NCBI GenBank assembly: GCA_018340375.1
Contig: JAFFJZ010000086.1
Span: 248,001-312,000, forward strand
Direction: 5' to 3'
Origin: Gonatopus flavifemur
Taxonomy: Eukaryota > Arthropoda > Insecta > Hymenoptera > Dryinidae
Length of the DNA: 64,000 nt
A program made the position numbers and the translations under genes. The notes beneath the pieces were generated by a model, which saw nothing but the letters and a program-made list of their open reading frames with translations, was not told the origin of the DNA and made no database searches. Positions 34,947-44,345 of this stretch are shown in pieces (position 1 is the stretch's first letter; the number at the start of each line of letters is the position of its first letter).

Positions 34947-36946
34947 CAGGGTGGGGCATTCAAAGTGTCGCGGGCGTTTTTTCCAAAAATAAAGTGAGAT
35001 ACGAGAAAATTTTTCCGACAAAAGTTGTAGGGTACCGAGGGGCACATCCGATGGTGGCCTTGGCTTTGACCTCAAATCTCATCTTCAAGGGCATTCTGAG
35101 ATCAACTCTTGTTTTTTAAATAGCATCTCATATTTTTCACTGCAGATTTGGATTCTAGGTCAAAAACCAAGAAACTTTTGTCTGAACCATTTTCCTGAAA
35201 TCCGAAAAAATGGCGCTCTAATCGATATTGTTCCATACTGAATCTGACATTCGAATAACTCGAAAACGAAGGGTCTTGGAGGAGAATGTTTCGGACAAAA
35301 GTTGTCTGATTCCAAGGGGGACCCCTTGAACTGAAACGGAGGTGATGGGGTATAACAGACAAAACACAACACATTTCAATCGTCTACATCACTTGGATAA
35401 TTTTAATGCACTAGATGCTCAAAATTATGGCCTTCGACTTCAATACACATTTCAAAACGTTTTACAAAAGATTGCTGAACTCGTGCTAAAATATCTTTAT
35501 TGATGCTCGCGCATGCATTGATGATTCGTTGACGCATATTCTCAGGTGTAGTCGGTGCTTGTTGATGAACTGTATCTTTTATGTATCCCCATAAAAAAAA
35601 ATCTGGAGAAGTAAGATCCGGAGAACGGGCAGGCCAATGAACTGGTCCACGACGTCCTATCCATCGTCCAGGATAATCTCTGTCCAATATTTCTCAAGCA
35701 GTGACTGCATAATGGGATGGACAACCATCGTGTTGATACCACATATTCAATCGTTCCTGAATAGGTATGTCTTCAAGTAATGTTGGAAGTACTTGATCTA
35801 AGAAATGTCTGTACTTCTCTCCATTCAGCGTATCTGCAATGAAGTACGGTCCGATTACTCGAGATCGAAAAATACCACACCAAACATTCACAGCCCATTG
35901 TCGATTGATTGATATAATTGATGCATATTATGTCGATTTACTTGACCATGATTGGTGAACGTCGACTCATCAGAAAATAATATGTTGATGAAGTTGTTAT
36001 TGTGCATTCGCGCTAGACCCCATCGACAAAACTGTACACGATTTTCGAAATCATCACCGTGAAGGTCTTGATGCGAACAGATGTGATACGGATGGAATTT
36101 GTGACGTTTCAGTATTCGAAGAACACTTCTTCGAGAAATTCCCGGAAGGAGTTCAATTTCACGAGAGCTCACGTGTGGATTATTGGCTACTGCAGCTAGT
36201 ACATTAACTTCCGCATTTTTTCCGCTAACAGTTCTCATTCGATGTCGTTTTTCCCTTGTAACACTTCCCGTTTCTGAGAATAATTTTGTAATGCGTTGAA
36301 AATACCTAATGGATGGCGTTGTTCTCTCAGGAAATCGTTCTGCATACAAGTCATATGCTTGTCTGGGGTTCTTATGCACTTCACCGTAAATGTAGATCAT
36401 ATCGATCTTTCCAGAAACCGTGTATCGGATATCCATGATTTTCAATTTGTCATAAACCAAGTAATAATCAAATGTAACTGACAAACTGACTTTCAGAATC
36501 GTTAATTTTCACTGAACCCCGTCGTTTGTTTACATCGCGTGAGCTCTGAATGGTGATAATGTAGACGATTGAAATGTGTTGTGTATTGACAACTTTTGTA
36601 CGAAACATTCTTTTGCAAGACCCTTCGTTTCCGAGTTATTCGAATGTCAGATTCAAAATGGAACAATATCGATTAGAGCGCCATTTTTGCGGATTTCAGG
36701 AAAATGGTTCAGACAAAAGTTTCTTGGTTTTTGACCTAGAATCCAAATCTGCAGTGAAAAATATGAGATGCTATTCAAAAAACAAGAGTTGATCTCAGAA
36801 TGCCCTTGAAGATGAGATTTGAGGTCAAAGCCAAGGCCACCATCGGATGTCCCCCTCGGTACCCTACAACTTTTGTCGGAAAAATTTTCTCGTATCTCAC
36901 TTTATTTCTGGAAAAAAGCCCGCGACACTTTAAATGCCCCACCCTG
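34947..36946 (-). mobile_element. DD41D Tc1/mariner-type transposon, long TIRs
   Basis: The ends CAGGGTGGGGCATT and its inverse are flanked by TA on both sides (34945-34946, 36947-36948), exactly 2000 bp. The terminal repeats are long: homology runs inward for about 390-440 bp on each side (to roughly 35390 and from 36555), with an indel between the arms. A minus-strand transposase lies between. The element sits in the 3' UTR of the CR1/Jockey-type LINE. Confidence 0.9.
35403..36436 (-). pseudogene. Tc1/mariner-type transposase, DD41D spacing
   Basis: ATG at 36436 starts MDIRYTVSGKIDMIYIYGEV, matching a DUF4817-type helix-turn-helix N-terminus. An HTH block NPHVSSREIELLPGISRRS and LRILKRHKFHPYH follow. 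The first catalytic D is in ILFSDESTFTNHG. A one-base frameshift near 35895 precedes NVWCGIFRSRVIGPYF. The second D is in YQHDGCPSHY and the third in SPDLTSPDFFLWG. The interval between the second and third D is 41 residues, the spacing reported for rosa/Visitor-type elements. A TGA (near 35695, probably from CGA) lies in that interval. The product is a cut-and-paste transposase, now inactive by one shift and one stop. Confidence 0.85.
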
Positions 36947-37051
36947 TATATAATGTGGTTCAAATAATGTATATTCTATGTACCAAAGGGTCTTTTATAC
37001 CCGTATAAACAAAATAAATAAATAAATGAATAAATAAATAAATAAAAACCT

Positions 37052-37976
37052 CTTGCTGATGTAAGGGGATCTTATCCTTAATCATCCTCTCCAATGACGT
37101 TTTTTCTGTCACTGTGTCTAGTTCCTCTTGGACAGCTTGCATTTCATCCTTCAATTTTTGTATAAAATTTTTTTGATGTCGATTGCTCCTCACAAGTTTA
37201 TTTTTATGCTTGCGAAGATTATCGATCATTTTTCGTTTATGAGGAGACGAATTGATCAAACGAATCTTCTTGTTCTCACTATTTTCAACTTCTGAATCAA
37301 GAGTACGTTTTCGTTTTCTGTCCTAAATATTACCCAAGCTCTTACAGAATTGACATTTTAAAGGACTCACAAGTAAAGGACACTTGATGTGTCTCCAGGT
37401 CCCACCATTATCTTTATACGCTACTCTGCTGCTACTAGCAATAACTGTACTTTCCACTGTACAACCAGTGCAGATTCGAAGATCATGGATTCGCTCTATC
37501 AGACTTCCTAACTGAGCCAAACATTTCAAATTATTATCATTGTTTAATCCCAGCAAATCTAGATTAATATTTTGCCCCGTCACTTTAACTCTAATTCTCA
37601 AATCTGAGAATATCATTAATCCTTTTGTGGACAGCACTTCAATCTCTCCATCCAATATATGAGAAATTACTGTGTTGAAATGAATCATCGATGGATCTCT
37701 GCTCGGAACTTCTCTTCCCACCCAATTTGGGGGTATATTGAACGTATCAATTTGTTCCAGTTGTTCATAAGTCAGTGACTGGACATCAATTGGCATATTA
37801 CTTGCGTCAGTGTCGTATTGAGATAGTTGAGGATCTCCGACTCTCCGATCAATGTCTCTTGAGCTATCAGAATTAATATTACCAACAATGTCTTGGGACT
37901 CGACAACTGGAAATTCCTTCCATGGAAATAGGCAAGGTATTGTGCCTTTCTCAAGACGAAGTCTTTGGAGGGGAAC
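37052..37976 (-). pseudogene. P-element transposase, linker and coiled-coil exon
   Basis: After an acceptor (tttatttataag, minus strand) the frame starts VPLQRLRLEKGTIPCLFPWK, the usual sequence after a THAP finger. It stays open through a cysteine pair region (CTGCTVES, CPLLVSPLKCQFC) to a TAG at 37323-37325. The same frame then resumes with basic DRKRKRTLDSEVE and a predicted coiled coil (KNKLVRSNRHQKNFIQKLKD, then EMQAVQEELD), and ends KIPLHQQEV at the LINE tail. It continues at 28345. The TAG is the only stop in 300 codons, so this part decayed little before the LINE arrived. Confidence 0.75.
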
Positions 37977-38111
37977 CTTATAAATAAAAAATCATGATTG
38001 TTCATTAAATTCATATTGCGTGCAAGCATATCAAGATCGATTCCGTTGAATATAAAAATAAAAGTATATTTTGGTTTCAAAACTGTGATAGAATATTTAA
38101 ATATTACTCAC
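37977..38111 (-). other. Intron 1 of the P-element gene
   Basis: Minus strand: CAGGAG|GTGAGTAATATT as donor and tttatttataag as acceptor. Splicing yields IIQEVPLQRLRLEKGTIP in frame. Confidence 0.8.
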
Positions 38112-38342
38112 CTCCTGTATAATGCTCCCATTAGCATCACAAATTTCTTTTTTTCGAACAATATCACTTGGTTTGAAGTGATGTTGGCACAAAAATAATT
38201 TATTATTAAATGTAAAAGTACGTTTAGATGCTGTTTGCCATTCCTTCGCTAATACAGGATCTGTTGGGACTCGGAAAAAGTGGACGGATTCTGGATTACT
38301 ATTGTAACCAGACGTGCAACCTAACGCAATACACCTCATCAC
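38112..38342 (-). CDS. THAP zinc-finger exon of the P-element transposase
   Basis: 77 codons starting MMRCIALGCTSGYNSNPESV with the C2CH pattern of a THAP domain: C-x4-C near the start, then HFFRVP, W (EWQTASKR), CQHHFKPSD and the final acidic stretch. THAP domains bind the subterminal DNA of P-type elements. The exon is intact and ends at a strong GTGAGT donor. An N-terminal ATG at 38342 or the next codon is the natural start. No host THAP gene features (a long continuing exon without transposase) are seen; the following exon belongs to a P transposase. Confidence 0.8.
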
Positions 38343-38614
38343 ATTGAATTATATATTTGATTCAGTTTGATTTTTGAAAGTAAGAAGAATCAAACTCTCA
38401 AACATGTGTCAAAACTCTTGAGGTTACTTCACATTTGTACAGTGGTACTTGATGGTAGGGACATCTGTAATTGAGTGGACATTATGGGGACTTGGATTTC
38501 TAGGGGAAATCTATGAATCGGAGAGGTCTGGTGATTACTCTCAATGATGTGAAGTATAAAAATGTACATATGATCAAATAAAAATATTTACGTATATTGA
38601 ATTATGTTGAACAG
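38343..38614. other. 5' flank of the P-element gene
   Basis: Expected to hold the promoter and right terminal repeat of the P element; neither was identified with confidence. A weak inverse match exists between 38515-38545 and 24077-24106. Confidence 0.3.
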
Positions 38615-38691
38615 TTGACCAGGATCATTCTAAGAATTGCAAAGAAGACAACTCTTCATCTTCATCTGATGAGCCGTCGTCGAGTTCCAAT
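38615..38691 (+). other. Possible serine-rich coding exon, left half
   Basis: After an acceptor-like ttgaattatgttgaacag the frame reads DQDHSKNCKED, then a run of serines and DEPSSSSN. The 38692-42956 insertion interrupts it. With the insertion removed the frame continues REIPFPKHS and stops at TAA near 42996. Low-complexity composition makes this uncertain. It may belong to the same kind of transposon companion protein as 24046-24129. Confidence 0.3.
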
Positions 38692-39047
38692 CAGTGATGC
38701 CAGCATTGGGTCAACCGAGTCGATTTACCCTCTCCATCTGACCATTTCTCGTCCCCACCATTCCAGCCGGAAGTACGCACACATTGAAACCCGTATTCAT
38801 GTGATTCGGAACCGGTCGGTTCACTTCGAGTCAGCTCGGACAATCGAGAGAGAACCAACTATCCGTCGGTCTTTGTCTTCTCAATATGTTTTACGATCGG
38901 CTAACTGCGTGCAAGATCGTAAAAAATTCAAAGCCCACGCAGTCGACTTACCGGAAAGTTCCACCGCTTTTTCTTTTCCAAGCGACAATTTTATTGTAAT
39001 CAGTATCGAACTGACTTACCCGGCACCCTGGGCAATTCTCGGCCGGG

Positions 39048-39089
39048 GCCCTTCGATATTTTTTTCGTTTTTTTTTTCAAATCAAGAGC
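39048..39089 (+). repeat. About 40 bp present in the left arm only
   Basis: Between ggccggggcc and agttcaatactg the left arm has an extra segment with long T runs. In the right arm (near 42597) the two sides are joined directly. The arms are otherwise nearly collinear. Confidence 0.75.
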
Positions 39090-39704
39090 CAGTTCAATAC
39101 TGATTATTAAATTATCACGATGAAATATAGATTTGATGCAAAGCATCATTTAATTGAATTAAAATCGAATATGAGTGAATAATTTTTCAATTATTATTTA
39201 TTTTCCATAAATTTTATAAGATTATTGGTTATTCTTATGACTGATTATGAAGCTTTCAAGAACTCCTATATGTATTGTATAAAAATTTTCTAATAGTTAC
39301 GTATTTCTAATCATTATTTTAAATCTTGATGATTTCTCAATGAATTTCATTAGAATTGTCAATCAATCGATGCATCGCGATGGTTGAAAAATTCTCAGAT
39401 AGTTTGGGGATCTATGATAAATGTCCTGCGGTGAACTCCATAATTTTCCCTGATAAATTAATTTTCAGAGATCACTATGATATTCCAATAATGAGGATAA
39501 TCAAATCAACATCGATTATCAGATTTTGATCAACATCAAAATAATAAGACTGAATATTCAATTGATTGAGTGCAAATTATTTTCAATGGACTGAATAATC
39601 AGATTTGAGCAGTCAAATTGATATTTCATCATTTCACGCATTATCAGTCTCTTTCCTCCGCTGCATTACTTCATAGACGTAATATGTGGATCGAAATATT
39701 ACAA

Positions 39705-39775
39705 GACCCCATGGCCTAGCGGCAAAAGACATGTTTCTTGCGGAAGAACGTTCGGGTTCGATTCTGTGTGGAGAC
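39705..39775 (+). repeat. tRNA-like segment, left arm
   Basis: Starts gaccccatggcctagcgg, with an A-box (tggcctagcgg) and a B-box (ggttcgattct) at 39755-39765. The opening resembles arginine tRNAs, but the 3' side does not pair with the 5' acceptor and the anticodon arm does not form. It is a tRNA pseudogene or SINE head, not a functional tRNA. The mirror copy is at 41923-41993. Confidence 0.6.
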
Positions 39776-39960
39776 ATTTCATTTTTTTCCTGTCATCTCT
39801 CTGGTGAATAATTAAATTTCACATCCGATTATTATTTTTTATGTCATTACATCGTCATGTTATCAATAATCCTGATCTTCCGGAATGCACTTGCGGATTC
39901 GACCAAGTACAGGTCCGAATCGATTGGAAATTTCCCAAATATTCGTGTCCATGAGATATA

Positions 39961-40255
39961 CACAGTAAAAAATTCTTCGTCAAATTCAACACACAAGCGA
40001 ATGTTAACCATTTTTCTTCACACTCAACGTGTGTTGATTCCAGAGTGACACTCACAAAGTGTTAATTTGAACTCGAATAACATTTTAATGTGTTGAAAAT
40101 GAATCGATCGAACAGCATTTGGTCAGTGTGTTCAATGAATACACAAAAGTATAAAATATTCAACACTTGAATTTTAACACGTAGTTAAATATTCAACACT
40201 TGAATTTTGACAGGTACTTCTTTTTCACACAATGACGGAATTTCTTTTTACTGTG
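39961..40255. mobile_element. MITE in left arm, CACAGTAAAAA ends
   Basis: CACAGTAAAAAATTC and TTTTTACTGTG with TA on both sides (39959-39960, 40256-40257), 295 bp. The interior repeats aacacttgaatttt. Its exact mirror, also 295 bp, is at 41443-41737, so it entered before the arms were duplicated. Confidence 0.85.
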
Positions 40256-40301
40256 TAGACCGATCGATGCAGAATCTTCTGAAATGAGAAATGAATAGCA
40301 C

Positions 40302-40565
40302 TTCAGAGGAACGTTTTTGAAAAAGTGTACTTGCAAATTCCATCAATTCCTGTGACGAATTGATGAAAAAATTTCAAAAATTTGTGTCCATCCAATAAAG
40401 ACCGATCAATTCGAAATCTAATGAAATGAAGAATTAAATCACTTCGGAGGAACGTTTTTGAAAAAGTATACTTGCAAATTCCATCAAACCCTCCGACGAA
40501 TTGATAAAAAAATTTCGAAACTTTGTCTCCGTGGAATATAGACCGATCGATTCTGAATTTCCCCA
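40302..40565. repeat. 141-bp tandem duplication, left arm
   Basis: ggaacgtttttgaaaaag, then tacttgcaaattccatcaa and the following block occur twice, offset by 141 bp (acgtttttg at 40311 and 40452). The mirror copy is at about 41123-41395 and explains the two 90-codon ORFs seen there. Confidence 0.8.
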
Positions 40566-41442
40566 CGGAGAGCAATGGATTCTAAGGAGTATGACAAATA
40601 TCATGAAGGCTGAAATATTTCATAATATATTTTCGAGTATGAGGACAAGTATCTAGATCATAAGTGTTATAAGTACAAGTATCCATTTATGATGAAGGTG
40701 TTTGTTTTGGGGTAGATGGTACTGTCAACTGCAGAGCTCTTTTTGAATTCACTAGTTCGGGAAGAATTTTCGAAGAGTTCTATTCTCGCTCTTGAAAAAG
40801 AATTCTTCGTGTGGTATCTTGGCGGATTCATGTCCTGAGGAATATCTTTTTTCCCGATTTCATATTATTCTTTTCTCAATTCAAGCAACTGAAGATAGTA
40901 ATTGTAATAATCTCATATTATAATAGGAACTAACTTTTTCTCCTTGCCGTTATTATGTTGATATATTACTGGTTGACGGTACCATCTATCCCAAAACAAA
41001 CACCATCATAAATGGATACTTGTACTCATAACACTTATAATCTAGATACTTGTCCTCATACTCGGAAATATATTATGAAATATTCCAGGCTTCATGATAT
41101 TTGTCATACTCCTTAGAATCCATTGCTCTCCGTGGGGAAATTCAGAATCGATCGGTCTATATTCCACGGAGACAAAGTTTCGAAATTTTTTTATCAATTC
41201 GTCAAAGGGTTTGATGGAATTTGCAAGTATACTTTTTCAAAAACGTTCCTCCGAAGTGATTTAATTTTTCATTTCATTAGATTTCGAATCGATCGGTCTT
41301 TATTCGATGGACACAAATTTTTGAAATTTTTTCATCAATTCGTCACAGGAATTGATGGAATTTGCAAGTACACTTTTTCAAAAACGTTCCTCTGAAGTGC
41401 TATTCATTTCTCATTTCAGAAGATTCTGCATCGATCGGTCTA

Positions 41443-41737
41443 CACAGTAAAAAGAAATTCCGTCATTGTGTGAAAAAGAAGTACCTGTCAAAATTCAAGT
41501 GTTGAATATTTAACTACGTGTTAAAATTCAAGTGTTGAATATTTTATACTTTTGTGTGTTCATTGAACACACTGACCAAATGCTGTTCGATCGATTCATT
41601 TTCAACACATTAAAATGTTATTCGAGTTCAAATTAACACTTTGTGAGTGTCACTCTGGAATCAACACACGTTGAGTGTGAAGAAAAATGGTTAACATTCG
41701 CTTGTGTGTTGAATTTGACGAAGAATTTTTTACTGTG
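41443..41737. mobile_element. MITE in right arm, mirror of 39961-40255
   Basis: Same 295-bp length, same ends and TA flanks (41441-41442, 41738-41739) in inverted orientation. Confidence 0.85.
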
Positions 41738-41922
41738 TATATCTCATGGACACGAATATTTGGGAAATTTCCAATCGATTCGGACCTTTACTTGGTCGAA
41801 TCCGCAAGTGCATTCCGAAAGATCAGGATTATTGATAACATGACGATGTAATGACATAAAAAATAATAATCGGATGTGAAATTTAATTATTCACCAGAGA
41901 GATGACAGGAAAAAAATGAAAT

Positions 41923-41993
41923 GTCTCCACACAGAATCGAACCTGACCGTTCTTCCGCAAGAAACATGTCTTTTGCCGCTAGGCTATGGGGTC
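41923..41993 (-). repeat. tRNA-like segment, right arm
   Basis: Inverse of 39705-39775; A-box TAGCCTAGCGG and B-box GGTTCGATTCT on the minus strand. Confidence 0.6.
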
Positions 41994-43144
41994 TTGTAAT
42001 ATTTCGATCCACATATTACGTCTATGAAGTAATGCAGCGGAGGAAAGAGACTGATAATGCGTGAAATGATGAAATATCAATTTGAATGCTCAAATCTAAT
42101 TATTCAGTCCATTGAAAATAATTTGCACTCAATCAATTGAATATTCAGTCTTATTATTTTGATGTTGATCAACATCTGATAATCGATGTTGATTTGATTA
42201 TCCTCATTATTGGAATATCATAGTGATCTCTGAAAATTAATTCATCAGGGAAAATTATGGAATTCACCGCAGGACATTTATCATAGATCCCCAAACTATC
42301 TTAGAATTTTTCAACCATCGATTGATTGACAATTCTAATGAAATTCATTGAAAAATCATCAAGATTGAAAATAATGATTAGAAATACGTAACTATTAGAA
42401 AATTTTTATACAATACAAATAGGAGTTCTTGAAAGCTTCATAATCAGTCATAAGAATAACCAATAATCTTATAAAATTCATGAAAAATAAATAATAATTG
42501 AAAAATTATTGACTCATATTCGATTTTAATTCAAATCAATGATGCTATGCATCAAATCTATATTTCATCGTGATAATTTAATAATCAGTATCGAACTGGC
42601 CCCGGCCGAGAATTGCCCAGGGTGCCGGGTGAGTCAGTTCGATACTGATTACAATAAAATTGTCGTTTGGAAAAGAAAAAGCGGTGAAACTTTTCGGTAA
42701 GTCGACCGCGTGGGCTTTAAATTTTTTACGATCTTGCACGGAGTTAGCCGATCGTAAAACATATTGAGAAGACAAAGACCGACGGATAGTTGGTTCTCTC
42801 TCGACTGTCCGAGCTGACTCGAAGTGAACCGACCGGTTCCGAATCACATGAATACGGGTTTCAATGTGTGCGTACTCCCGGCTGGAATGGTGGGGACGAG
42901 AAATGGTCAGATGGAGAGGGTAAATCGACTCGGTCGACCAAATGCTGGCAACACTGGTTTCAATAGGGAAATACCGTTTCCAAAACACAGTTAACATAAC
43001 ATTTCTATATTTCTAATTTTTTTAGTTTAAATGTGCACCAAAATCCATTTCACTAATTACGTTCTGAAAAAAATATCTTCTTACATAAACAGCCATTTTA
43101 TTCCAATTTTTTTAATTCTATTCATACACACGCTATTTTCACAG

Positions 43145-43329
43145 AGAAAATTGAAGCTGAGGAAGTATCAAGTTCTTCATCCATTTCTCCGCAGACAATG
43201 AGGACCAAGGTGCAAAAATACGAATCTTCGAGGAGAAAGAATGATGAAATGTCATCGGATGAAGATGTCGATATGAAAATGGCAGAACTTAAGTTGTTTG
43301 GGCTTCGTCACTCTATGAAAGGAGAATAA
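43145..43329 (+). other. Possible coding exon, serine- and acid-rich
   Basis: After an acceptor-like tattttcacag the frame reads EKIEAEEVSSSSSISPQTMR, KVQKYESSRRKNDEMSSDED and MKMAELKLFGLRHSMKGE, then TAA. Fifty-nine codons are open and the composition looks protein-like. The last codons overlap the start of a fold-back repeat (43311), so the original 3' end was probably replaced. No family recognised. It may belong with the serine-rich frame at 38615-38691. Confidence 0.35.
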
Positions 43330-44345
43330 AGTTGTGGAACATTGTTTTCTTGAGATACTAATATTCTCAAATACTTTCCCAGAATGATTTTTCTGGTGAT
43401 CAGCAAGTGAAATAAAGAGATGTTGTTTCTTCAAAGACAAATCTGTATAAACTAAAATAACCAGGCATATTGTTGGAATAAATTTCCTGCAAATCAGTAG
43501 TAGGTATCCACAACACTTTAGTCGATAAAGAAATTGACTAATATATTGGGAGCGCAATGAGTTTTCTCTAATAATAATTCGTTCAAGTCTAATTATTTAT
43601 CATTACATGGATAGTTCAATGCAGTTCCTTTGGAGTAATTTTTGACAGTAAATGTCTGGTAAGTATCTATTGTGCCAATAGTTCATGGTAATAAGAGTAG
43701 AGAAAACTCATTGCGGTCCCAAAATATCAGTCAATTTCTTCACCGACTAAAGTTTTGTGGATACCTACTATTTATCCGCAGGAAATTCATTTGAACGAAG
43801 TGCCTGGTTATTTCAGTTCATACAAATTTTTTATTGTAGAAATAACATATCTCTGTGACTCTATGAAAGAAGAATAAAGTTGTGGAACATTGTTTTCTCA
43901 ATATACTAATATTCTCTAATACTTTTCCAGACAAAATTCAATTACTGTCTCTGCTGAGTAATTACCTTCCCTGGTTGAAGTCGCATAGCAAGTCTTAAAA
44001 AAATGTTCTGACTATGAGGCATGATGGATTTTGCAACAGGACATTCATAAGTAAACTTTGAAGTCCTATGAATCTGTGCTGATGATGCATCATGGATACC
44101 TATGAATATACATTCATAAGCTTATCGAGAACACTTTCTCATGAATTGCTGAGAGACTTCAACTAGGGTAATCTGTTACATTCATCGAGTGTTGTATTTT
44201 GAAATACTTTGCCAACGAATATTTGATCAGTGTCCATAGATTAGGTAATCACTCAGCAGAGACAGTAATCGAATTTTTTCTGGAAAAGTATTTCAGAATA
44301 TTAGTATATCAAGAAAACACTGTTCCACAACTTTATTCTTCTTTC
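43311..44345. repeat. Nested fold-back elements
   Basis: Two inverted-repeat pairs are visible: 43433-43572 with 43690-43834 (gtcgataaagaaattgac against gtcaatttcttcaccgac), and 43856-43985 with 44245-44350 (gaataaagttgtggaac against gttccacaactttattc). The first 80 bp repeat the second pair's arm directly. The frame at 43252-43557 (minus) is a read-through of this repeat, as a related frame exists in the other copy at 54016-54204. Confidence 0.75.

Larger units (their letters stand above)
28353..37044 (+). mobile_element. CR1/Jockey-superfamily LINE carrying two nested elements
   Basis: The element lies between copies of AAAACCT (28346-28352 and 37045-37051) and is inserted in the P-element coding exon. 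It has a 5' leader of about 446 bp, ORF1 (28799-29617), ORF2 (29626-34838, interrupted) and a 3' end of AAATA/AAAT repeats (about 37000-37044). An RTE element (30799-33152) sits in ORF2 and a DD41D element (34947-36946) in the 3' UTR. The exact clade (CR1, Daphne, Crack, Kiri) cannot be assigned by eye. Confidence 0.85.
24640..38342 (-). mobile_element. THAP/P-element transposon with nested insertions
   Basis: Segments of one P-element-superfamily transposase appear in order along the minus strand: THAP zinc finger (38112-38342), a linker and coiled coil (37052-37976), a helical block (28181-28345), the central catalytic region (26455-28055), then C-terminal blocks (24640-26333). Three introns with GT-AG borders are visible. 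The gaps in between are explained by a LINE at 28353-37044 and an RTE fragment at 26703-27441, each with its own target duplication. MITEs sit between 25440 and 25910. Terminal inverted repeats of the P element itself were not identified with confidence. Confidence 0.8.
38692..42956. mobile_element. Giant palindromic hAT-like element with about 2-kb inverted arms
   Basis: The left end CAGTGATGCCAGCATTTGG-like (actual CAGTGATGCCAGCATTGGG) and right end TGCTGGCAACACTG are inverses. The flanks are GTTCCAAT (38684-38691) and GTTTCAAT (42957-42964), an 8-bp duplication with one mismatch. The hAT superfamily makes 8-bp duplications and often has CAGTG-type ends. The left arm (38692 to about 40731) is mirrored by the right arm (about 40971 to 42956), leaving a spacer of only some 240 bp. 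There is no transposase. Each arm includes the same MITE, the same tRNA-like segment and the same 141-bp duplication. Frames of 168 and 139 codons at the outer ends are mirror images of the same DNA and show no known domain. Confidence 0.85.

Noticed and set aside
24077..38545. Inverse match of about 26 bp (gtgattaccaggcctctccgac against 38515-38545) as the P-element terminal repeats
   Set aside because: Several mismatches, no 8-bp flanking duplication, and the left part falls in a coding-like serine-rich frame; too weak to call.
38597..39103. 168-codon ORF at the left end of the palindrome
   Set aside because: It crosses the insertion border and its mirror in the right arm is just the duplicated DNA; no domain is seen.
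39705..39775. Functional tRNA gene
   Set aside because: The acceptor and anticodon stems do not form; only the promoter boxes look right.
43252..43557. 101-codon minus-strand ORF
   Set aside because: Lies in a fold-back repeat, and the homologous frame at 54016-54204 is the second copy of that repeat.
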